Part shown: piece by piece, positions 35,101 through 47,100 of the stretch
Layout of the letters: the number at the start of each line of letters is the position of its first letter
How positions within the stretch are numbered: the stretch's first letter is position 1
DNA from: Molanna angustata
Lineage: Eukaryota; Arthropoda; Insecta; Trichoptera; Molannidae
Assembly (NCBI GenBank): GCA_963576475.1
Contig: OY754982.1
Location: 22,618,336-22,682,335, forward strand
Direction: 5' to 3'
DNA length: 64,000 nucleotides
Notes under the pieces: model-generated
Seen by the model: the letters and a program-made list of their open reading frames with translations, nothing else
Told to the model about the DNA's origin: nothing
Databases searched by the model: none
Translations under genes and position numbers: made by a program

Positions 35101-38100
35101 TTTTTAAAATCAAATGTGTGATCCATTATTAAGTGTGGTAGTGTACATATGCTGGTAAATATGACAATTAAGTGTATGGACAAGTCATGCATTATGTGTA
35201 TTTTAATAAATATATTAAAAACATCACAACAAATCTGTCTATATCTATAGCATTACTATAATTATAATATATTATGTTACATTCTAATTAGATTAAAGTA
35301 TGAATGATTGTACATTGTTTTTTAATTATATATTTTGGGGACATGTTCATAAACACAATCATTACAAAAAAGTAAATATCAAAGAAATGCATTATTATAA
35401 ATAATTTCATACCTTTTCTGTTTTAATAAATGACAAAATTTTAAACATACCAGCCATTTTATTAAACAAATAATTACATAAGATACATAAATCAACATTT
35501 AATAGCTGGTCATACATTTTTTATTTTGAAATTGAAAGAAATAAAAATGGATATTCAAGAGAGAGGGAATAAATATACAACTTAATGGTGTGTTCAAAGA
35601 AAACACTTTTACAATGGATCTAAAATAACTAAATACCTACATGATTAAATATATATTTTTATTTATCTTTATGTGATTTCATGTAGTGCTATGAAAAAAG
35701 TCATTTACTGAAGACTTGTTAAAGATAAAAAATGTTACATTGTTTGAAAAAATTAAAGTTCAACAACAAATAAGAACATAGTCAAGATAAATATGTACAT
35801 TAGAATCAATCAGATCATAAACTGCATAAACTTTATCCGATAATATTATGATGATATCAAAAACCTTGTAATATAATATACAGTTTTCAATGAAATATAC
35901 AAAATAACTATATACAGAAATCAGGAAATAATTTAAGTGATATTTTAAATGTGTGAAATTTGAATCAATGTGAAAAATTTTCAGAATTCAATAAAACCAT
36001 TAAAACTTTTATATAATTCAATTTAATGTACGTATTGCAGTTTATAATAATAAATTTTAATAACTATATTGAAATTATGAATAAATTTATGTATATACTT
36101 AGAATTACATAGAATACACATTTAAAATTTATTAGTATATGTGTAATTTAGTGCAAATATCTCATTGTGAATTTTATGAAGCACAATTAATATAATCTAA
36201 AAGCATAATATAATGTTTGTCAAGCGGGTAAATCATCACAATACATTAATTAGCATATTCTATGTTCAATCCATGTAAAAATGTTTATTTTTGGTTACAT
36301 ACTCAGTCCACATTATAACATGGTGACTGTGATAGATGATGGTGATGGGTAGGTAATAAGGGGTTGAGGTGAAGGTGTATGATAAGGAGATATAGATACA
36401 AAACAACATTCTCCGACGACATAACTGATATTATAGCATTACACATTTGTTAGTAAGTAGCACCTTACCAAACCAATGCAAGAAAGGCAACCCAACCCGT
36501 GTTAGTGTCTCGTGATGGGTGCAATCGTCAATGTTTAAATTACTGCAATACATTGGTCGATGGCCGTAGACAACGATCCATGGCCGCTGTTTTCTGCAAA
36601 ATGGAGAGCAAAGGGGAAGCGCAAAACGGCACGCTGTATTAATCATGATGTTTGTTAGTCTGTTAGCTTATTCAAAGATGGGGTCAACTCACCAAAGGTG
36701 TGTGAAAATGGCAAACCGACGCGAGTTATGGTCTCGAAAACAGTGCAGTCGTCCTTGTTCAGGTTGCTACAGTACATTGGTCGGTGACCATACACAACGA
36801 TCCACGGCTGTTTTTTTCTGTAATTTTTTTATGCCATTTTCACATATTTTTTTGCAACAATACATAAATTGGACATCAAAAGTCTACTAATAGATAAAGG
36901 CAAACATGAACACAAATAATTTCTACAAGCATTTTCACTTAATTACGACCGTTTCAAACTCAACTGGTTGAATATGGTTCGATGAGCCAAAACGGTAGTC
37001 GGTAAATAAAAATATTTTTAGAAATAATGTTCATATTTAAACATAAGTATAGAAATCTACAAACTGGAAGCTAGACGATCCAGATGTTAACTAATAAATT
37101 GATCACATGTATTTGAGTATCTTCCTGAAATATTCAAATAGTTTAGATATCACCTCCAGCACCATTTAGTAGGTAATTTGTAATGAGTCATTTTAATAAA
37201 AAATGAATGTCTAAGACTTATTGTGTATGTCTGCACCCAATCCTTAGTAGAAACTTATTGAATTTAGGGGAAAAAAATGTTTTGATAGTTTGTAAAACTG
37301 CTGGATAGTGGAAAACCTAGCAGCACCCATGTAGGAGTGAATAGGAGTCATACTTCTGCAGCATTCTTATAGGCTGGAAAACCATACTGCTCCCTCCTAA
37401 TGTTTGTTTGTCACTGTGAATGCTTAACATTGCATGGGTTGGCTGAAAGAGATCATTTAATAGCAACAGAATACTCGTAAATTACCTTTGGAGGTAGAGA
37501 ATAATATCATATATATATATAAATTTAGATAACACTGTAAATTACATCATTTTGCTGTAGAAATTAATAACTCTTTGGTTCTTTTTTAATTCCCTTAACC
37601 GTTTCAGTGCTAATCTCGAGACGTTATCGTGATGAATCATGTGCTACACCAGTGTGGATCACGATAGGTTATCGTGATGGACAATGCTCCACTTAAACTC
37701 GCTGTAGAAATCTTATTTATCGACATATCCAAAATATAATAATTACATCGTGTAGCTGAACCATTTATCTAAGTAAAAATGATTTAAAAATTTTTTTAAA
37801 AAAATTTGGTAGATGGCGGTAGAGTGTTTACTTTTTGTCTATTTCATCTCGAGACATAATCGAGACCCGTACTGAGATACCGCTTTGTATGGATATTAAT
37901 GTTGCGTATAACCCATATCCGAAGTCGTATAGATTGTGCGCCGGTTTAGAAAAATATTTATGTTCGGTTTTTATTTAGTACCTATATAAAAACAAAGTAT
38001 TTTGCTGTAAATTTATATTTTTTTGTTTATTTATTTATTTTGACAATAAGAGCATTATTAACTAATATGAACGTAAAACAATGAGTAATTAATCTTATTA

Positions 38101-41100
38101 TTTAATTATATTTTATTTGTGTCTTTAACGTTGATTCATATTTCAAAATTACTATTTTTTTAAAGTTCATGTGTTTTTGAGAGTAACTTCGATTTTTTGT
38201 GTCACCAACTTTTAAAATCTTACTAAGTGATAGACAAAATACATTGAATATTTTTTGCTATTATGAATGAATTTTGCTTTTATAAATGTTTCGAAAAAGT
38301 TCTCCAGATCCTGTTGACTTATTACAGTATTATTTATAACAACCAATTATTTTATGACTATTTTCTACTATAAGTTGATAAATTACGGTGCAGCGGCGCA
38401 TAGGTCAAAGCGCTTACAGATAAACTTCATACAAACGTATAAGGCACTAAGCAATTGTTGAAAACTGTGTTTGTTTTCGAAGAAATACTTAAAAATTCAT
38501 GAATTTTAAGATGATTTTTATTCACTATATTCTTTCCTTTGTCTTTTTTTACCTATGTGATATTTTTTTGCTAATTAGTTATGTTTTTGTAAGCTGGAAT
38601 GTTGAAAAAATCAGTTAAATAGTATGCAGAAACACAAAATAAACAAAAAATTGTATTCAACATTTAGAACAGTTAAAAACGAATATTCTTGTCGAAGATT
38701 TCAAGTATCTCAGGTGAGTAGTTATTGAGATATGACGATTTTAATTTTGTCCGAAAATTGCGCCGCACTGAGGTGTTACATTGTTTAGCATACGCGTAGC
38801 ACGGAAAAGGTTAAGCTCCTTTTCAAGGCAAAGTTATAAATAAATAAAAATTAAATTTTCTTTGGTTTACAAATCCTCAATTTGTGATAACTTCTTTATA
38901 TAAATATATTTTTTACTAAAATGAGAAATAAATACATTCACACAATCAATGCCGATATTATGACGCAAGAATGCAGAATTCTTTCTGTAAAATAGAATAA
39001 AAACTGAAGGTTATGTTTCAGAGAGATTAACTAATTCCTATCCAATCTCTGGTACAATTACTCTTTAAACATCTTTATATTCTTTCTATACACTCAAACA
39101 ATTCAAACAGAACCACCATCTGTAAATAAACATTAATATGAATTTTATAACAATATTTTATAGGTCAAAATGTTATAATAAAAATTATAAAAATATTCAA
39201 GTATAGATAAGCTATAATTAAAAAAGAATGTCAAATTGATAACCTCTGTCCTTTAAAAAAGGACATATGAAAAATGAACCCAATATCATTTTGATTTGAA
39301 AGAAAGACATGTGAAATAAATTTAATACAAAAATCAACAGTTAAAAGATGATATTGTGTACAAATTTCCAATGCAATTACTATTTTTTAATAAAACAATT
39401 TGAGAAAAAGATTTTTATATACATGTAGGTACATGAGTGTTTATTATTTGCTTTAAATAGAAAAACAAAAATCTTCCTAGGATTTGAATCCGATACCTTT
39501 GATCTGGGGGGCAAGTCTGGTTCGACCGGCGATTTATCAAAACCCCAGTGATTACCCATATCATGGATATAATTATAGCATGGAGTTCTATGACATCTAA
39601 AGATATTGTAGAACTCCATACAATAATTATATCCATGATATGGGTAATCACGGTGGTTTTGATTTCGCCGATTGAACCAGACTTGCCCCCCTGAATGAAA
39701 ACATCAACAGATATACATATGTTTTCATTCTAAATTATTTATATTGACTTAACTATATTTTGAAGACACTATAGTTTTACTTCCACTCAATAAATTAACT
39801 TTTATAAATTAATTATTGGAACGTTTTCGGACTTTCGTCGATCATCAGCAACGTCGTTACTTAACCTCCGAAAGTCCGAAAACGTTCCAATAATTAATTT
39901 ATAAAAGTTAATTTATTGAGTGGAAGTAAAACTATAGTGTCTTCAAAATAGTTAAGTCAATATAAATAATTTATAATGGCATTCCACAGTGTGAATAATA
40001 AGAACTTTGAAAACTTGTTTTCATTCATTTTGGATTTGAATTTGATTTCTAGGTCCACTGGATTGCTAGATCCGGTGATATACATTATTATATAAATTTT
40101 ATCTGAAAAACACTATGATCTTCCCGGGTATAGAACCTAGGCAATACCACAAAGAGACAACCAAGCTAATTGACAAAAACAAAGAAGTATTGTATACCCC
40201 AAAGTAAAAATAGATCATGAAACTGTCTTTTTTAGATAAAAAGTATTGTACAAAGAATATTTATATACCTGCTTTCAAACTTGTTAGCCTGCTGCAAATC
40301 AGCCTCGAGCCATTCATACTGCAAGACAAGTTGCTTCATTCCATAGTTGAGGAAGTAATAGAACTCTGTTGAAATAGAAATGAAGTGAACGGGTCCCATG
40401 TTGAAACTGTACATCATACTCTCTTGACCTCCAGGCATTGAGAAACGATTGCGGTAATTGCTGAAGTTACTGAAAACAAAAAAAAATACTCACTTAATAA
40501 TGATCAAAGGAAGCCAAAATTGCAGTACACAATGCAATTGTGGTGCCTACTTTGCAGTACACAATGCAATTGTGGTGCCTACTTTGCAGTACACAATGCA
40601 ATTGTGGTGCCTACTTTGCAGTACACAATGCAATTGTGGTGCCTACTTTGCAGTACACAATGCAATTGTGGTGCCTACTTTGCAGTACACAATGCAATTG
40701 TGGTGCCTACTTTGCAGTACACAATGCAATTGTGGTGCCTACTTTGCAGTACACAATGCAATTGTGGTGCCTACTTTGCAGTACACAATGCAATTGTGGT
40801 GCCTACTTTGCAGTACACAATGCAATTGTGGTGCCTACTTTGACGTATGCTAGTGAAACATGGACCTGGCAAAAGACACATGAAAGTAGAATAAATGCTG
40901 TAGAAATGAGATCACTAAGAAGAGTATGTAATAGAACGATATATGATGGAATAAAAAATGAGGACATAAGGAAAGAATGCATGATATGTAAAAAGAAAGT
41001 GAATGCATTGAGGTGGTTTGGACATACTGAAAAAATGAACGATAAACGACTGACCAAAAAAATATACACGGGTGCAAGAGATGGAGTGAATAGCAGGGGT

Positions 41101-44100
41101 CGCCCCAGAAAGGAATGGCATGACCATGTGAATGATATTTTGAAAGAAGGAAACATAAAAAGTTTGAACAATCGACGAGCATGTATGAGACGATGCATGG
41201 ATGTAAAGGAAGCCAGAAATGTGTGCAAAAATAGAGAAGTATGGCGCCCGGTTCTCTCTGCTTACCCCGTAAGGGACATGGCGTAATGGTATGTATGTAA
41301 TAATGATTTAAAGAAATTAATAAAAACAATGAGACTCTTCTTGTTGGTGTTCATTATTGAAAGACGTGTCCAACATGATGGGCCACTGTTGCATTCCCAA
41401 CAAAACTCTAACAATTCTGTCCTTTGCCTTTTTAGGGCCAATCCTATTGAAAGAGAGTTATTATTATTTGGTTATTTCACCGAGAAGGAGCTCGTCCCCG
41501 GGGCCGCTGTCCTTCCATTTTGCTGACAACGATCAGTCTTTTTAAATTTTTAGGCTTCCTTTCTTGCTATTAGACAAAAATATTTTTAGGATTATCTGAT
41601 GTCACACAGATTCCTTAATAATATGTTGTACAACATTTCATCCAGTTCGGCAATAAATTCTACTATTTAATTGTAAACTATCTAGTGGCGACATCATGTT
41701 TTATTTATAAACTTACTATTTCTCTTCATGGTTCCCCGGACAGACCATGTAGGGCAAGTATCCAGCCAATGGCTCAAGCTGTTTCATAAATGCATCACCG
41801 ATTTCTGCATTTTCTGAGTCCATATCGTAAGCGAAATCTCCCACGTGGATTACAGCATCATACATTTCCCTCTGGGCTTCATCTTGCAGCCGCACTAGAC
41901 TCTGAAAAGAAAAACATATAATACACTAAGATACTTTTGTTAAAATGAAAGAAATGTCCATGACAAATTAGCAGTCATTGCCGGCCGTCTGAGAGACACT
42001 GTTTGGAATAATAAACACACACAGAAGCAACGAAATCTCTAGTAAACGCATTCGTTATTTCCCACCTGGACTATTGTAATGGTATCTACACAAACCTCCC
42101 AAAGCTGAAGCTAAACAAACTTCAATCCATCTTCAACGCTGCTGCTAGGTAAATCACCGGAGCTGCGACATTCTCACACATATCCAACCATCTACGAAAT
42201 CTTCACTGGCAAAAAGTGCCAGAGAGAATCAAGTACAAATTATGTTTGCTGACTTTCAAAGCCGTCCATGTCCAGTATAATATATATTTAACCCTTTGAG
42301 ACATTTTGTACACAATTGTGTACATGACATTTTAATGTCTCCTGTTAGATAATCAGTGAAAATATATTTTGTATCTTAAAATTATCTATGTTTCTATGTT
42401 TTTTTTTGTGAATATTGAATATTTTTAATTATCGATCAAAATTGATAACCCCTACATTTATTATTTAATGGCAAATGACACAAAAAAAAAATTATTTTCA
42501 TCACAAATACAAAATACCTACTCAAAGGGTTAATAACTTGAAAATTTAATTACTTGTTATAAGTTGAATTCCCGTGTGATGAATTAGTTCCAATGAACAG
42601 ATGTATAATTACTATCTAACAATATGAACTGTAATGCTTATTATGAAGGAGATCAATCTTCATCTGTTCCACTACAATTGTGTGATAAATTTACCTGTGC
42701 ATTTTCATTTCCCATATCTCCAAAGATTGCCAGGGATGGACTCCAGTTGTCGCCATCGGGAACCGTTTTGAACCAGAATTCGGGAGACCAGCCCAACGAA
42801 CTACCGCAGTGGTAAACTGGAATTCAAATATTGAAAAAAGGTGGTGAAATAAATTTTGTCCAAGTGTTTTTACTTAGACTGGCGATAAATTAAAAATAGA
42901 AATAAACTGTAGTATAAGAGGGTTAATGCAACGCAGTCATGAATACAGTCTCGTTTATTAAAGATTCGTAATATACTGTTTAATGATTCAGGATAATTTT
43001 AAGGGCGCTGTTAGCTTATTTATTTATTTATAAATTACTTCCTCGCATTCTACGCAAACGGTGAGATTACTGCAGATCGTGTTAAGGCAAAAGGAAAGAA
43101 GAGACTGCGTGGTCCACTTCCCGTGTAACTGTCTTGCTCTCTCTAGAAATAGGAGAAAACCCTTGGGAAGGTTTAAAGACACAGTTGGTTAGCCGTTTGG
43201 TTTCTGTACGGGCGTCCTGGGTTCGATTCCCAGCAGAGGAGAAATTTATTTAAATTTATTTCTCACGCAAATATTGGTTCTCTGGGCTGAAAACACTGGT
43301 TAATTGGAAGAAATTGCCATACGGCAATAAACTCGCTACTTGCGCAGGGTGCAAGGAAGTGTTCATTATTATTATTATTATTAAGGTTCATCTATGATGG
43401 ACAACATGTCTGTTGATATCGGAGATGTTCTGGCATTGGAGATGTTAGCCACTCAAGCTGATTCAGGGTGGATTAATGAAGGGGGAAGTCATTCCCGTTT
43501 ATGATATCACAAAGGACCAATGAGCATAAGTGTGATACCACAAATTAAATAATATCTTTAAACATGCGTACCAGAAAAAAATTGGACAAAATCATCTCAA
43601 AAATAAATATTTTAAATAATAAACAACAAATATCTGCGTCAATTGAATAAAATAAAGATAACCTATTTTGTTATATGCACAAATGTTAATAGCATATAAA
43701 ATGGATAATGATTTTACCATTGAAATATTCAAATAAATCAAACACTGTTTTAACATGTCAAAGTTAAACAATAATATTATATTAGATAGAAGATAAGAGT
43801 GAAATAACATCAATACACAACAATATAATTATGGGACATGTTATCAACAGAAAAGGATAGTACAAAGTAAACAAAAAAGATTATTGAGATGTTGATATGA
43901 TAAAAACAATGTTGACACTAATAAATCAAAAATATAATATATATGTATGTACATATATGATCTTATCATATTTATTATAATATGTACTTGATAATGTACC
44001 CCGTTTTTTGTGTGTTAAGTAATTATCTTTGTATTTGTAATCATTACCTCAGGACAAGTATTATTTATATTATAATACTTGGGGCTTGAGTCAAGATGGG

Positions 44101-47100
44101 TAAAGAAAGATTTTTAATGATGCCACAATCTACAATGGATTGTACTTACAAAGTTCTTTACATACAAAATTCAAATAGTTATATACAATTCAATCATTGA
44201 AAAGTACAAGTATAGCATACGAAAATGAATATTATCCATATCCGACATAGTTTCCATAGTTTCCAGCCAAGATCCGTGAGATTTCACACGGCTAGGTCTA
44301 CATTTTTCATGAAATTTTTAACTTTGAAATCAAAAATACCAACAAGGAGGTTTTGCAAAATATATGTTATCCAACTGTCAATTTGTTCAAGAGATTTTTT
44401 TTTTGACAGTATTAACCTTAGTTCCGTGTGAGAGAATTGTATACAGTAGTAGACTTTTTGCATGATTTTTAAACTTTAAAGTAAAAAAACATCAACTAAG
44501 AAGCTTCGCAGCATATATGTTATTATTTTTAATAAATATGTCCTTGTCAAACAAGTACATAAACATCTTCCTACATTCCCTAAACTACGCATAAAAATGC
44601 TTGTGCTATGGGTGAACGATGAAATTGGTTGAGGCAGGATTCAAACTCGCGACCACTGGATTACTAGCCCAGCGCGCTAACCGCTCTGCCATAGACACAT
44701 CTTAATATATTGATGAACTCAAAATTCGGAATAGAAAAATTCAGTGTCTGTATGTGTCCCCCTTATAACTTTACATCCGCTTGATGCAGAGAGCCCAAAA
44801 TTTCAGAAAATATAGAAAATTTTAGGCCTTAAAGTTTTATATCCAAAATATTGAATTTTTGTTCCAGTCAGGCATTATCAATGTTTTAATTTTTCCATGT
44901 ATACATCTCACAAAGCTAGAATGCTGAAAAGTTTTATAAATATAGACAAATACAATATTTCAATTATGTTTACATAAAAAAGTTTCAAGGTTTCTCAAAA
45001 TTATTTTACTAAGAAAAACATTTTTTTTAGAGAAACTTTTGTGTTCAATTGCCTATATTTCCAATTTAGAGAAACTTTTGTGTTCAATTGCCTATATTTC
45101 CAATTTAGAGAAACTTTTGTGTTCAATTGCCTATATTTCCAATTTAGAGAAACTTATGTGTTCAATTGCCTATATTTCCAATTTAGAAAAACTTATGCGT
45201 TCAATTGCCTTTATTTCCAATTTGTTATACAATATCTAAAAACCCCAAAACATCCCAATATAATAAAATTATACATTGTAACAGTACATCTCAAACTTTT
45301 TTTAACAATTTATAATTTTCAAAATTGAATTATGTGACGATATTGTTTCATACAATTTGTGTGGCAGAATACACAATATCTACGGCAACTCTTGTACTTT
45401 GATACTTAATCTTCATACATACACGCATATTTAAGCTGTTTACCTATTCGGGGTAGGAATAAAGGACTGATCTTCACACTATCCTATCTTGACATACATG
45501 TTTTGTACAGAAAACAAAATATCTTAAAATACTCAATAATTTGGATTTAAGGGTTTATAGTTAGATACGTTTATTTATTATTATATATGGAGTTTTATGT
45601 GTCTTACACTATACACATTCTATCGCCATGAAAAGTTGGATCTCATGTGTTACAGGCAACTAGTATAATTAGATAATTATTCTATCATAGACACATTACC
45701 CTTTTATAATAACACACCTTTCAATTTAGCTTCTTAATTTTCCCTTATGTGAATCCTGTTAGGATATTATAGGACTCTGTAGCTTTAATAGCTATTTTCA
45801 TAATTTTCACATTGTTTTTTCTTCCCACCTGTCAGTTCTGTCAATTTCTAGACCAGGATTCAGAACAAATTTTTCACTATGTCCAGCTCCTTACAGCGGA
45901 TATTATGATCTCTAAGAGAAATTGCTGGGAGTAGCGAAAAAGTAGAAATTAATTGATGGATAAATTTACATATTTATCTATTACATAAAAGGCTTCTTCT
46001 TCATCATGTATTATGTCATTTGAACTGTTTGTGAGAGTGGACTATCCTGGGACAAGGAGGTCCAACTGTCTTTCCATCTTTTGTATTATTAGTTCATTTG
46101 ACCTGTTTGTGAGGGTGGACTATCCTGGGACTGGGAGGAGTTCTAACTGTCTTTCCATCTCTTGTATTATTAGTTCATTTGACCTGTTTGTGAGGGTGGA
46201 CTATCCTGGGAGGAGGAGGTCCAACTGTCTTTCCATCTTTTGTATTATTAGTTCATTTGACCTGTTTGTGAGGGTGGACTATCCTGGGACTGGGAGGAGT
46301 TCTAACTGTCTTTCCATCTCTTGTATTATTAGTTCATTTGACCTGTTTGTGAGGGTGGACTATCCTGGGACAAGGAGGTCCAACTGTCTTTCCATCTTTT
46401 GTATTATTAGTTCATTTGACCTGTTTGTGAGGGTGGACTATCCTGGGACTGGGAGGAGTTCTAACTGTCTTTCCATCTCTTGTATTATTAGTTCATTTGA
46501 CCTGTTTGTGAGGGTGGACTATCCTGGGAGGAGGAGGTCCAACTGTCTTTCCATCTTTTGTATTATTAGTTCATTTGACCTGTTTGTGAGGGTGGACTAT
46601 CCTGGGACTGGGAGGAGTTCTAACTGTCTTTCCATCTCTTGTATTATTAGTTCATTTGACCTGTTTGTGAGGGTGGACTATCCTGGGACAAGGAGGTCCA
46701 ACTGTCTTTCCATCTCTTGTATTATGAGTTCATTTGACCTGTTTGTGAGGGTGGACTATCCTGGGAGGAGGAGGTCCAACTGTCTTTCCATCTCTTGTAT
46801 TATTAGTTCATTTGACCTGTTTGTGAGGGTGGACTATCCTGGGAGGAGGAGGTCCAACTGTCTTTCCATCTCTTGTATTATTAGTTCATTTGACCTGTTT
46901 GTGAGGGTGGACTATCCTGGGAGGAGGAGGTCCAAATGTCTTTCCATATCTTGAATTATTAGTTCATTTGACCTGTTTGTGAGGGTGGACTATCCTGGGA
47001 GGAGGAGGTCCAACTGTCTTTCCATCTCTTGTATTATTAGTTCATTTGACCTGATTGTGAGGGTGGACTATCCTGGGAGGAATACCAACAAGAGGAGGTC

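Noticed and set aside
40458..41286. Long repetitive open frames (131, 107 and 248 codons) on the plus strand
   Set aside because: They are by-products of the perfect 32-bp tandem repeat, which is open in all three frames, and of the LINE fragment fused to it.
45029..45223. CRISPR-like array or coding repeat
   Set aside because: Direct repeats are contiguous with no unique spacers and no cas genes; the genome is eukaryotic. It is a minisatellite.
46013..46954. 313-codon repetitive open frame
   Set aside because: Monomers of 78 and 81 bp are multiples of three without stops. The array is intronic in the phosphatase gene and on the opposite strand, with no start context, signal peptide or domain.
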